From Persea americana (Eukaryota > Streptophyta > Magnoliopsida > Laurales > Lauraceae), in NCBI GenBank assembly GCA_029852735.1, contig CM056809.1, forward strand, positions 75,982,444 to 76,046,443: DNA of 64,000 nt, in the 5' to 3' direction. Position 1 is the first letter of the stretch; every line of letters begins with the position of its first letter. The notes beneath the pieces were generated by a model. That model saw only the letters and a program-made list of their open reading frames with translations, was not told where the DNA came from and did not search any database. Positions 22,701 through 34,303 of the stretch are shown here, piece after piece. The position numbers and the translations under genes are program-made.

Positions 22701-24946
22701 CCCCCCAACCCCAAAAAAAATCCCCCCTCACCCCAGCGTGTCTTTACAAATGTTGTTCCCATTCCGTCCATGATTCTAAGACAGCTCCTCATATAAATGC
22801 ACTATCTTTTTAATTTTTAAAGGCCACTGCTGTTTTGATACCTAATATTCCTCCTATTCTCAAAGAATCTTCATACGTGGATATAATCAAGTCCGCAAAT
22901 ATGCCAAGTGAAGAGCTCGATATGGTGGATGTCTCTTATGAGTGGAGTTGTATCACAGGAAGTAATCAGGGTTTTCACTCATTTCTATAGACCTTTTTTC
23001 CAAACTATAGTTTGATGGGACAAGGATTAATTGTTATTGATGATGATGATGATGCTTTATAAACTCTCCCTGGGGAATAGGTTACCTGAATATTTTCTTG
23101 GTGAATTGCTTGTTTTGATTTTCCCCCCACGTGTTTGTTGATGAGATATAGAAAGTGTTAAATTTCCTTCCATTCAAAACAAACCTTCTTGGATGGAATG
23201 GTTCAATAGTCAGGCTTTTTTTCTTTTCTTTTTTTTTAATTTTCTCAACTTTTCCTAGTTTCATTTAGACCCTTTCTTTTTTGGAGGGAAAAAATAATTA
23301 ATTGCTTGTTGGGATTGCCCTTTATTAGTGCTTTTTTTTCAAAGCTATGGACTAAAGAGTAGGATCAGAGGTGAGTTTTTTTGAAGCAGATGTGATGATT
23401 TTTTTAATGAATAAAGCAGATGTGATGTTTTTTTTTAATGAATAAATAATAAATAATAATAGCTTCTACTTCTCAATTATTTAAACACGAGAATGTAAAC
23501 AATACAAATTCTACATATCAAACTTCAAATATTATTATTATTATTTTTTTCATTTCTCATTATTTTATATTATAATTTTGTGTTATTTTCACTCCTTTGG
23601 TTTTCTTTATTTTAATCTTGTGTTTTATGTACAATCAATCTAATGATGGGCACAATGCTAGTCAGTGCTTCATTTGGCCTTAGATACAGAAATTCAACAA
23701 ACATTTATTTTGAGTATTTTGGATGTCTTTCTTTTTTCTTTTCCTCTTTTGAGAACTACCCAAATAGTTTGATCTTGGATATTTAAAGTTATAATATGAT
23801 TAACTTTATTTTCTAAATTTTAGAGTTTGAGTATTGATTTTCTGTTCTTTCTTTTTTTAAGTCTCAAAGTCTTTGGTGCCCTCAATGCTTATATATGTCC
23901 ACAATTTTCACTTTTTATATTATGATTTTTGGGCACATGCTTGGTACCCACATGTGTTGAATTTTAACTTTCTTAATTATATAACCCATTGTAACAAGTA
24001 TCAATCTTTTTTTATTTTCTATTTTAAATTTATTTATCTCAACTGTACGAACAAGTGAAGTAATTTTTTTACTTCTAAGTTTTGGGAGCATATCACTATT
24101 GTTGGTGCAAATTTTTTTGACCTTTCTTATTTTTGCTATCTATTCTTAAGTGTGTAGAGATGCTACTTTTTTTTTTTTTAAATGGCGACTTTCACCTCAA
24201 ATACATGTTAATTTCTTATTTTATACAAAATTTTACATTCTTTCATTTCCTTTTATTTATTAGTTTAGCATGCCAATAGAATTTGATTTATGTTTAATTT
24301 ATACAATTAATTATTTTTTGAAAATTTCTACCTGTCATTGTCGATATGACATTTACTTTGAAAATTTCAATTATTCATGCATGCTTATACATGCTCATGC
24401 TTCAAGCATGGGTGGTTGTGCTAGTTACCCATTGAAGGCGATTAGATTTAGAGGTATGTAAACTTAGTGCAAGGCAAATGAATTCCAAGGATCCAAACAA
24501 GGTTATTGTTTAATATAAACACAAGAACAACCATGTCTTTTTTTTTTTCTTTTTTTTTTATAATAGTTTTGACAGGTACAACTTCGTTGTTGTTGTACCC
24601 TTGGAATTGAAAATTTCTTTATAGCATCTCAAGGTGGCACCTTTTACCCCCCTCCCTTATGCAACTTTATTTCCAAAATTTTTTTATGCAAATTGACCTA
24701 GTTTTATGGAATTAACAGAATGAATTTTTTTTTATCTTTAATAACAGTTGCTGTAGGAATAGAATAATAATGATATATCATGATTTTTTTTCATGGAGGG
24801 AGGGGGTTATTTCTTTTTCTTTTCTGTTAACAAATCTGATTATTGTTCGGCCAGCTGCTGAATGTATTGGTTACTCAGGAATTTTTCCCCTCAATTCTGC
24901 TGATAATTTTTCATCTAATGTTTTATTTATTGAATCTGTAATACAG
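19740..24946. other. Probable 5.2 kb leader intron of S6K
   Basis: Runs from GTACGG at 19740 to AATACAG ending at 24946. Mostly AT-rich with A-runs (20500-20540), a CT run (20658-20680) and a C-rich patch (22680-22740). No transposon with resolvable borders was found in it. Confidence 0.45.
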
Positions 24947-25212
24947 ATATAGTAGCTCGATCTTCATGAGTTCAAGAAGAACAGTGGCATCTTCTGTTTC
25001 CTGCAAATTGGGAAACTTCTGGATTTTGGTCTGCCTCCTCCCAGGATTCCTGGGTGCTCCAGTTGTCTTCGAGAATTTTCAGTTGCTGAAGGCCACTGTT
25101 AGAGATCCTTCTTCATTGACTCCTGTTTTCAACGCTTTTGGAGAGGGCCAGCTGTAGCCAGCAACGCACCCTTGCTGTCCACAACATTCACCATCTGTTT
25201 TGATTTAGAAAG
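24947..25212 (+). promoter_or_regulatory. S6K 5' UTR, second leader exon
   Basis: Follows the acceptor ATACAG and runs into the S6K ATG at 25213. It contains a complete upstream ORF at 24966-25157. Confidence 0.55.
24966..25157 (+). promoter_or_regulatory. Upstream ORF of 63 codons in the S6K leader
   Basis: ATG at 24966, stop TAG at 25155-25157, 55 bases before the S6K start, different frame from it. Encodes a short peptide with a hydrophobic centre (NFWILVCLLPGFLGAPVVF). If the leader exon is right, ribosomes meet this ATG first. Whether the peptide is conserved is not known to me. Confidence 0.45.
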
Positions 25213-25893
25213 ATGGTTTATCCTCAGATATCTGGATTGACTGGGACTGGGATCAGGACATGCAAGTCCTTCCAGAAAAGGTTGTTTGTTCATGTGGAAA
25301 GCCCTGATGTTCTTTCAGAACATGAAGAGTTTGATTTTTCGGATGTATTTGGTCCCTCACCAGTTCAAGCTGCAGCAGAAGTAAGTCCGAATTCAGGCAG
25401 TTCTGATCAAGTATTGGATTCGAAAGATGTAGTCTATGATGATCCAGTTGTCATAGTTAACCGATCACATTCACTGGTGGGGCCCACAACTTGTGTTAGC
25501 CAATCGTTGAAGTTGAGCAAGCTCACTTTACATGAGACAGAGAGTTCTTTGGAACTTGTAGTAGAGTCTGTTAATGGAGAGAGACTAGCGGAAGTTCAGG
25601 AAGCAGCTGTCAATGATGCTGCTGAAAACCCTCTTGACAGCGGCAGCCATCAATCGGTGAAGAGTCAAGGTGTAGGATTAGAGGATTTTGAAATTATGAA
25701 GGTTGTTGGGCAAGGTGCATTTGGAAAAGTGTTTCAAGTTAGGAAGAAAGGTACATCAGAAATATATGCAATGAAAGTCATGCGGAAGGATAAGGTCATG
25801 GAGAAGAATCATGCTGAGTACATGAAAGCTGAGAGAGATATTTTAACAAAAGTCGATCACCCTTTTGTTGTGCAGCTTAGATATTCTTTCCAG
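25213..25893 (+). CDS. S6K: S6K coding exon 1
   Basis: 227 codons, ATG at 25213, donor GTAAAC. Encodes the regulatory N-terminus and the kinase N-lobe through QLRYSFQ. Confidence 0.96.
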
Positions 25894-28800
25894 GTAAACT
25901 ACGTATATCATCAATCGTAAGCAACAAGCTTTTCACGTGTCCCCAGAAATAAACTTTGGATAGCACATAAAACTTTTTAATAGTACGCATTCTCTTTACT
26001 AATGCTGATGAGATTCATAATAATGGATGTGGAGATCTAGTGGTGTGGTGTTCCTTTAGAACTAAACAACTGCTGAATATTGCTTGTCAATGAAATTATC
26101 ATCATGATAGCCTTATCTCATCTCATCAACCTGAGGTGGTTAAATCCAATGTGACATGTTTAAATCCAAAATTAGCCTCTTTCAGTTGAGACTTGTATAT
26201 TGCACAGAGGATGTTCAATGCATGTCTTGATGATTTGTTAGCTCTGTAAAATCTTGAATGGTTGGCTAGTTGTAGATACTCCTCCATACTTACAAATAGT
26301 TGTGTGTACTGTTATATTTCCAATTTAATAATCAACAAATTATAATGGCTATGATTCATGAAGTAATTGCACATTTAAAGGAATAATTGTCCTTAAGGAG
26401 ACAAGATATCTTATGGATTCACTCCATGGGTTTTCAAACAAGTCAATTGGTCTACAAATGAGTTAGTTGATTTCTTTGGCAAAGCAAGGGGTGGATGGGG
26501 TTGATCCTTTTGTTGGGATTTCGTTGTAATTTTTGTTCTTGTTGATTCTTTGATGAAATTTATTGTACGAGACTCCTATACTATCCCATTTACCTCCAGA
26601 TCTAGTTCTATTATCTCTTGTACTTTCTTTCTTTCTAATACAAGTAGTTGTGGGTTGTTTTTTTTTTGTAAGATAAACAAGCATCTGTTCTCAATAAAAA
26701 GAACTTAGGGGATAACTTTCATTTCTTATGCACAAAGGAAAATCAATCTATAGATAAGTTACTACAATTTGTATACATCAAATCATGTGTCAATCAACTT
26801 TGCTTATGGTATCATCGACTTGAACATGCAGAAAAGCATGACATATAATCGTTGTTTTGCATTGCATACTGGATATTGAATTTCATTATGTTTCAATGTT
26901 AACTCTTATGCCTGTGAGAAAAGAAGCAAATTGTTAACTGAAGTTTTAGGTATTGTATTGTATGTATGATTTGATGACTGATTGTGTTTTGTAATGCAGA
27001 CAAAGTACAGACTGTATCTAGTGCTGGATTTCGTAAATGGAGGACACCTGTTTTTTCAGCTTTATCGTCATGGCCTCTTCAGGTACTACCTTGGACTCAT
27101 AAAAAATCATGGGGCCAAAAACTATTATTTAGTAGAGTTGTAAATGCGTCAGGTTTAGTCCAGGGCCCATCCAGATTATATAGCAGACAAATACTAGAAT
27201 TAGGGCAAGTTTATGCTCGCTGGACCGGGTCACCCAGCTCAAAACCAGAAGTAGACTACTGTTATTCCCTTGCAGGATGTTGTATAATATTTAACCTATC
27301 AAAAGATACATTAGTATGATCTTTATTTGCCATATAGGATTATACCAGGTTTCCAACCCAAACCTGGTTATATATAACTGAATCCAGGTCCAAGGACAGC
27401 TCTAGGACTGGTACCTGAGCCCAGACCTGGATCTGTCTGGGTCCAGTTGGAACTGACCTGTCTGACCGCTCGACGGCTCTATCATTAATACGTACACTTA
27501 CATGTGTGGTTTGTTTTCAGAGAGGATCTAGCACGTATATATACTGCTGAGATTGTTTCTGCTGTTTCCCACCTCCATGCAAATGGAATAATGCACAGGG
27601 ATCTCAAACCTGAGAATATCCTTCTTGATGCCGATGGACATGTAATCTCCCTCCCTCCCCCCCCCCCCCCCCCCCCCCCCCTCTCTCTCTCTCTCTCTAA
27701 TAGTATGCTCTCATTTGTTTAGGCTATGCTTACTGATTTTGGCCTGGCAAAGCAATTTGAGGAGAACACAAGATCAAACTCAATGTGTGGAACAGTGGAA
27801 TACATGTCCCCTGAAATTGTTCTTGGAAAGGGCCATGACAAGGCTGCTGATTGGTGGAGTGTTGGGATCCTATTGTTTGAAATGCTAACCGGAAAGGTTA
27901 GTGTGCTTTTTTTAATTTATATAACCTGATAGCAATCGCAGAATTTCATTGCCTCGTTTATATCTCTTTTAGCATGTGTGCCTGCCTGAATGCCCCAAAG
28001 AAGTTGAATGGCTGGATTCTTTTGTGCTCTGGATATCATCACAAACCTTGCTTTCAGCAATTTCTTCTCATGGGAAATTCTCTTTACAAGTTTTAGGATT
28101 CCCAAATCTGTGTAGACTATATTTTAGAAAATTAACTTTTAATGGTCATATAGAAAATCTCCTAGAAAGTAAAAATAATTTAAAATTAAGAAAAGATTTG
28201 GTTAGCTTAAAAACGTAGAGATTTTATGTAACATTTTATTATTCGAGTTTTTCCTTTTCTTTCTTTCTTGTCCACCATAATTTTCCTTTTATTTTCCATA
28301 AGTGCCAAACAGCCAAAGTCTCTACATTTTCTTAGGGCCCGCTTGAAAGAGGAGAAAATAACTAGTGAAGAATTTTGATTTAGGTGGAGAAACTAAAAGA
28401 AAACTAGGGGAGTGGGATTTCCTTGTGGAGATGATGCAGGCTTGATCCATGATTGGGCAGCCACTGGCCCAAGCCCGCTAAAAGCCCATTAAAGAACTCC
28501 AAAATTTTCTGGCAGATTGTCACCCCAAATCTATATTTCCTATATTCCAGTAGTAGCTGAATTTTAGGGATAGCTTAATTAGAAAGTTTATCTTATTTGG
28601 TTTAGAGTTTGTTTTAATTCGAATTGTTTCCAAGAATAGATTTGGGTTAGTCTTTATAAAGAGACATAATTCCCCTCATTCAGAGAAGTTCAGTGATTAA
28701 TAAAATTCTCTCTCATTGAGTTGAATTTTTCTCTCTCGATTGTGTGTCTGTGGTGTGAGACCAAGACTGTATTGATCCCTATCGCTAAGCCATTGGCTTG

Positions 28801-31696
28801 GAAGAATAATTGGTTATTCTTCCACACCCATGCTGCGCCAGGAGAATCAGTACTTTTCTCTGGTGATGTTCCCCCACTTTGTTTGGATTTGAAAGGAGAG
28901 TAAAGTGCATAATAGAAGAGCATTCTGGACCCTTTATTTCAATAAAATAATTATTCTTTGTTCAATTATATAAAATAAATAAGAAATAGTAGTAAAATAT
29001 TGTTTGAAAGGTTAAATGTCTCTTTCATTAATACAATATTGATTAAGTAGTGAAAATGTTTTCTGCACCCCATTGTAGTGGAAACCTTTTATTGTACTTT
29101 TTTGCAAAAGGATGTGAAGAGGAGAATCCTTTTTCTCAGAAATGAATCCAAATGGGAAAAGAGGTTTCTTAAGAGAAAAGTTTCCTCCTTCACTTTTACC
29201 CACTTCCATCAGGCCCTTTGGTTATTACATCTCGACTAGTAACATATACATGATTTCATTCATGTTTTATTTTCTCCCTGGGTAAGTCCATATATACGGT
29301 ACCAATTTTGGTTATTTCACTTTGGTTATTCTATCCACTTTTTTCATTCATGGTGGACTTGCGTTGTGTGATACAAACAATTTTGGTCCATTGTCAATAA
29401 TTTTATATTTTTTCTTCTTTATATTTCCCTACTACAGTACTACCCTTGTTCGTACTTAACAAGAATGGGGTTTGGCATAAAGGATGTTTCTATTGATGTG
29501 TTTTGGGCATGTGTGATTCCATACTATGCCATCATTAATCCTATCTTTTTGCTTGGATTCCTAAAGAGGGTGCCCTATGTTAAATTGTGCAGTACACAGA
29601 ATCTTACTGTCATCAGTCTTGTACAAATAAAAATATCATAAATTTTGTCATCAGTATGAACAATTTGTCATTCCAGTATTTGGTGGAAATGGTGGATGAA
29701 ATATTGCAGTACTTTTACCTAGCCGTTTGGACATCTAATGTTATGCCATAATTTTGTAAAACGCGCTGTTTGGAATATGAGGGCAGGCCTTAGCGCAAAG
29801 GTAAGGTTGCTCCATTGCAACCTGGGCGTCACAAGTTCGAAACGCGGAAACAACCTCTCTGCTTGTGGGGGGCTAAGGTTGCATACATTTGACCCTCCCC
29901 AGACCCCCAGTGGCGGGAACCTCGTGCACTGAGCTGCCCTTTTTCGCACTGTTTGGAATATAAAATATACATTTTTAAATAAAAAAAAAGCAACTATTGC
30001 AATACTTGCTTAGACACTTTCTAGCATTCATGTTTGAAAAATAAATCAGAGTTTCAACCGAGTGGCTAGTCTTATTCATGTTTTTGTTACCTTTGCAGCC
30101 ACCTTTCATGAGTGGCAACAGAGAGAAGATTCAGAAGAAAATAGTAAGGGATAAGATTAAGCTTCCAGCGTTTCTTTCAAGTGAAGCCCATTCTCTGTTA
30201 AAAGGGGTAATCTACTTTTCCTTTTTGTGTTCCGTGTTTTTCATATCCTCAATCTTTATTTTTCAGTTGAAAGGTGTGCAAACTGATGCTCCAGGCCATG
30301 GGTCTTATGGGTCTCACTCATCTTGCCAACATGCCACAAACTTCCTGTTGGAATTTTGTAGCTGTCCAAATGATTTTTTAATAGTGCTTAGTACACTGAT
30401 TGGAGAGGGTAGGAGCTCCCAATCTGGATTTTTGTGTGCATCACCATTCACAGTGGGGTTCATCAGATTGTGATGGTCTGGATTGTTGATGGTGTATGGT
30501 TCCCACTTGTACAGGCAGGCACATGAGTCTTCACATTTTGATGCCATCTCACTAACATTTATTTTGTTCGTCTGTCCAATCTGATGAATGTTATGTATGT
30601 TATGTAAATGCAAAAGGACTTGTTTGGATCCTTGTAAACCGAGTGCAAGTAGTTCAGTTTGTATCAGCATGAAGGTTTCTGTGTTTTGATAGCCTTACCT
30701 TCAATTTCCAGATGTCTTGCTCTGTGTCAAAACCAATTACAGCAGGGGCAGGGCTAGAAAAAAGGTGGTAAAAGTAGATAAAAAATCCAGAGAAGTGGGC
30801 CAGGGTGCAAAAAGGAAATTACTTCCATTGCAAATTGCAAATTGCAAATTACAAGACTTATAAATGGCTAGTGCAGTATTTTTTTTCTTTATGCTTCGCT
30901 CCATGTTCCACAAACTTATTGACTAAAATAGGCCTCGCCTTGCTAGGAAGCCTCTAGAACACAATGGATGGGTTGTTTGGAATTTAGATTGAGAGAGGTT
31001 AAAGTTCAGCCCACTTGCAGGACCCACCTCAATTCATGTCAGCATTGGGGTTGTGAGGGATTGAAAGCTCACATTTGAGATTAAGGGCAGACCTTCCCTT
31101 GTTTTCACCTTCTCTCGAACCATGTCAATTCCACCTTAGCTTTGATTCAATCCATTCATAACACATTACCCGTGAATAAATATGTAGGAGTCATTATTTC
31201 ACTCCAATCAGAGTGATACTGTTGGGTGGACCAATGCATGAAAAATGAGGATTGCAGGCCATTAGAATTATGGGTAACTAAGTGCAGGGAAGCTAAGTTC
31301 CAATGATCCGAGTGGGCCAAAAGTCTGTGATTTACATTTCATTTGGGGCAATATTCTCCCTAATCTCATTCTCATAATTCTCTTTTGATCTTGCAGTTGC
31401 TTCAGAAAGAAGCAAGCAGGCGGCTTGGCAGTGGACCAGATGGCAGTCAGGATATAAAGCGCCACAACTGGTTCAAGCCAATCAACTGGAAGAAACTGGA
31501 GGCCAGGGAAATGCAGCCGAGCTTTCGGCCAAATGTCGCAGGCAAGCTTTGTATTGCCAACATTGAGGAGCGATGGACCAACATGCCTCTGTTGGATTCT
31601 CCGGTAGCCAGTCCAAGAACTGGTGACTTTAATTTTGTGGGGTTCACCTATGTGAGGCCTGCATCTTATCTTAACAAGACTGGTTCTTTCTGCTAG
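25213..31696 (+). CDS. S6K: Ribosomal protein S6 kinase, AGC family (488 aa, 6 coding exons)
   Basis: Coding exons are 25213-25893, 27000-27082, 27521-27641, 27723-27896, 30099-30206 and 31397-31696, with consistent phases. Seen: N-terminal acidic FDFSDVFGPSP and the RSHSLVGP signature of plant S6K; glycine loop GQGAFG (166-171); catalytic Lys188 in YAMK; HRDLKPEN with Asp282; DFG with Asp300; activation-loop SNSMCGT with Ser315 as the predicted PDK1 site; APE-loop variant MSPEI; AGC tail with turn-motif Ser457-Pro and hydrophobic motif FVGFTYV with Thr473. Family knowledge: plant S6K is activated by TOR and PDK1 and phosphorylates ribosomal protein S6, promoting translation. Arabidopsis homologues have about 465-471 residues, so length is normal. 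Position 296 reads GHAMLTDFG where GHVMLTDFG is usual. All kinase residues are intact. Confidence 0.97.
25894..26999. other. S6K intron after coding exon 1
   Basis: 1.1 kb, AT-rich, nothing recognised. Confidence 0.6.
27000..27082 (+). CDS. S6K: S6K coding exon 2
   Basis: Acceptor AATGCAG. Encodes TKYRLYLVLDFVNGGHLFFQ and onwards; ends within an Arg codon (AG|A). Confidence 0.96.
27083..27520. other. S6K intron after coding exon 2
   Basis: 438 bp. The part 27150-27480 has CCAGGTCC/TGGACC-rich wording like that in the methylesterase intron (340-780), suggesting copies of one old dispersed repeat. Confidence 0.5.
27521..27641 (+). CDS. S6K: S6K coding exon 3 (catalytic loop)
   Basis: Acceptor TTTTCAG, completes the Arg codon, then EDLAR...HRDLKPENILLDADGH. 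Donor GTAATC. Confidence 0.95.
27657..27698. repeat. C25 run followed by (TC)n inside an 81-bp S6K intron
   Basis: 25 consecutive C at 27657-27681, then about eight TC units. It fills half of the intron 27642-27722. A CTAAT branch-point-like motif and TTTGTTTAG follow. Confidence 0.95.
27723..27896 (+). CDS. S6K: S6K coding exon 4 (DFG and activation loop)
   Basis: 58 codons from AMLTDFGLAK to FEMLTGK, donor GTTAGT. Confidence 0.95.
29766..29778 (+). repeat. SINE target-site duplication, left
   Basis: Perfect 13-bp match to 29949-29961. Confidence 0.88.
29779..29948 (+). mobile_element. Au-type tRNA-derived SINE with 13-bp TSD
   Basis: Starts GAGGGCAGGCCTTAGCGCAA (A-box region), has a B-box-like AGTTCGAAACG at about 29833, the CCTCCCCAGACCC block and GCGGGAACCTCGTGCACTG, and ends in GCTGCCCTTTTT-like T-run. 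These blocks are those I know from the Au SINE family of plants. The repeat CTGTTTGGAATAT flanks it at 29766-29778 and 29949-29961 (16 bp if one mismatch is allowed). Confidence 0.9.
29949..29961 (+). repeat. SINE target-site duplication, right
   Basis: Perfect 13-bp match to 29766-29778. Confidence 0.88.
30099..30206 (+). CDS. S6K: S6K coding exon 5
   Basis: 36 codons after CTTTGCAG: PPFMSGNREKIQKKI and then SEAHSLLKG, donor GTAATC. Confidence 0.95.
30207..31396. other. Last S6K intron
   Basis: 1.2 kb with a triplicated CAAATTGCAAATTGCAAATT stretch at about 30830-30850. No bounded element recognised. Confidence 0.5.
31397..31696 (+). CDS. S6K: S6K coding exon 6 and stop
   Basis: 99 codons plus TAG after CTTGCAG. 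C-terminal kinase lobe LLQKEASRRLG, AGC tail and hydrophobic motif GFTYVRP. Confidence 0.96.
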   Translation: MLQKEASRRLGSGPDGSQDIKRHNWFKPINWKKLEAREMQPSFRPNVAGKLCIANIEERWTNMPLLDSPVASPRTGDFNFVGFTYVRPASYLNKTGSFC

Positions 31697-34087
31697 TTGA
31701 AGTTACTCTGCTTTAATCTATAACTATTATAATAAGCTTCCGAGATTCATTTTATTACATTTCTGACAGTTCTGGTTTTTGATTATATAGCTTCATCAAG
31801 TACAAAGGCAGAACAACTGCTAAACTTCCTGTCTGATTGTCATTGTCGTGGGTGCATTGTACTGCAATATGCCTTGTCGTTGACTCTGGGGATTTTTCTT
31901 GTTTAAAATGTTCGCACTAGACATTTCCGAATTTTATAATTAACTTGATAAGTATGTATTCATCCTTTCTGCATGATCGACTGCAAGGTTGACCAAAAGG
32001 TATGTCAATGATAAATTTACTTCCATGTTAGTTAATCAAGCAGTTGGTAATTGACTGAGGATATGTGGAGCCTTGTAACTTTTAGCTCCGAGTTTGATCG
32101 ATTGGCCTGGTATTTGTGACGAAGCGTGCGTGAGCCCAATGAAAGTTACTAGGGGATGATGGCTAGGATCATCCCAGTGGTGTTTCATGGATTTTGTGTG
32201 GTTAATGAATTTTTCAGATAATCCCCAAGATAGTTTGGAATTGCCACATGGAATTCATGTTGCTGATCCATCATATTTTGGAGCAGGCATGGATGCCGAT
32301 GTTGGTGCGGTTAATGCATGACAGATGATGATGTTGATGTGGTCTTAATGAATGGCAGGGTACAATGGATGCCAGCAGAGACATTTTCTTCAAGTTGTCA
32401 CTTTCATCTTTACTGATTTTATGAAATGTCCCTCTATCAAAATGGCTGGGACTAGATTTTAAAGCCTGTGGTTAAGTCCCATGGCCATTCCTATGAAGTA
32501 AGCGCGTCTGACATTAGAACAGGCTAGGGCTTTTATTTGATATTCTCTTGATCAAGCCGAATGCCCACCCCATTTATGGCCTAGCATATTATATATATTG
32601 ATGAAGAAATGTTGATATATGATAACCTTTAATAACATATTATCATTCATAGATAAATTTAACCTAGTGCTTTGTTGGGTTTTTTAGTCTATAAACTCGA
32701 CATCGATGAGATTTAATTGTATCCTTTTGCTTTTCTCTACTTGAGAATGAGAGATAATTCCAAAAGGCATTGATTAGCGTTAAAGCAGAATTAGTATGGA
32801 TGTTTTACCAGCGACCAGATTTTAGGTCCTGTTAAATAAGCCCATAGGCTCAGGCCTCACCTGACACCCTTAACATTTATAGGATGTGGCTTTCAGATAA
32901 TTATGTTGGATTGCTGGTCATTAGGAAAGAAAAAATGAATAGAGAATTTTCATGGATTGCATGGAAGAACAGAAGGTTAAAGAGATTGATCACTGTTAAA
33001 GCAATATCTCAGGAGAGAAGGATAGCTTAAAACACAAAACATGTTATCTCATCACTGTATTCCTACTATCATGTATACTCAACCCTTTTCTTGTCTAATC
33101 CTACACCCAATGCCTACCTCATAAAATTTCTAGGACTCAATTTGATTTAATATCGATCAGGTTTCCTGGCTTTGATTTGCAAATGAGCCTTCTATAGCTA
33201 TACAGCTGGGTTTCTAGTATAAAATATAAAATAAATAAAATAAAAAAAACAAAAACAAAATGTGGTCGGTACCCGGAAATGGAGCAAAAAAGCTAAAAGG
33301 CAGGGCTCAGCCAAGAAACAAGAGAAGGAAGACTACAGTGGTGGTCACAGAGAAGCTCGGAGAACAATTAGGCTAACTAAGTCAAGTCTGTAACTTTGGA
33401 AACCTCCCCTCTTCCAACTTTACCAAAACCGTCGTAACAGTTACTGTGATATCAATATCAATCTCCGTCCCTGTACCTGTACCTTATATTCTGCTTTACA
33501 TCTACCACCTTTTTGTTCCTATAGAAAAACTAATTTAAAGGTATTCGGAAGCTAGAGAATTTGGGAGTCTTTTAGGTTTGCTTTTAGCATGTTTTTAGAT
33601 GTAAACAAAATAACATTACAATTAAAAAAAAAGGTGGATAAGAAAAGAGTTTCAATACATTTGGTTTTGTAATGAACTAACCAAAAATTCAGGTACTGTT
33701 AGGAGGGCAAATTAGGAGTCATGGAAAAAAAATCGAAGGGCCACAATAAGAGGACAACAACCCACTACTTCTATTTATCTCCTGGTTGCTTCTTTGTCTT
33801 TCACCGCTCCTGGAGGTATGCATTTGAGGGACCTTATTGTTTCATGTGATTGAATTTTTTTGAAATTGTAAGACTTTAATTTTCATTAAGTAATTTAAAA
33901 TGAAGAAACAAAGGTGAATACCCAAAAATGACTTATCACAAAATTTACCCTAAAAAACTGGAAAAAGGATAGATATGACATCAAATAACATCTCATTTAA
34001 TGGAAAGTGACCCGAGCGATGATGGACAATGAATACCCACCACATTGAATGAAGAAAACTATACTAAACTAAGGATATAATAATAAA
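31697..34087. other. S6K 3' flank and gene-poor spacer
   Basis: The first few hundred bases should be S6K 3' UTR. The remainder is AT-rich, with no supported gene or bounded repeat. Confidence 0.5.
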
Positions 34088-34303
34088 GGGGGGTGTTCTT
34101 ATGGGTCTATCCCTCACCATTTTGGTGAGGAACACTTTCTTTACATCACCATTTTGGTGAGAAACACTTCCTTTACGGAAACTTTCAAGTACAAAATGTA
34201 CTTGACAATACATAAGATGCAAGTGCACTTGTACTTTAAAATTCCCATAAATGAAGTATCCCTCACCAAAATGGTAATGGATAGATGCATAAAAAGACCC
34301 TCC
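34088..34303. mobile_element. Short foldback/MITE-like element
   Basis: Left end GGGTGTTCTTATGGGTCTAT followed by CCTCACCATTTTGGTGAGG. The right end read in reverse gives GGAGGGTCTTTTTATGCATC and then TATCCATTACCATTTTGGTGAGG. The ends pair imperfectly over about 45 bp. CCTCACCA-TTT-TGGTGAGG at 34122-34140 is itself a perfect hairpin and is repeated in shorter form at 34147-34161. No clear TSD. Confidence 0.6.

Larger units (their letters stand above)
27897..30098. other. S6K intron after coding exon 4
   Basis: 2.2 kb. Holds an LTR-leader-like stretch at about 28540-28800 (CTTTATAAAGAG then a CT-rich leader) without resolvable ends, imperfect GGGCCYG-type inverted ends near 28334 and 29213, and the SINE at 29779. 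Confidence 0.5.

Noticed and set aside
28334..29216. Possible TIR element in the S6K intron (GGGCCYG ends)
   Set aside because: Ends match over too few bases and no target duplication could be defined.
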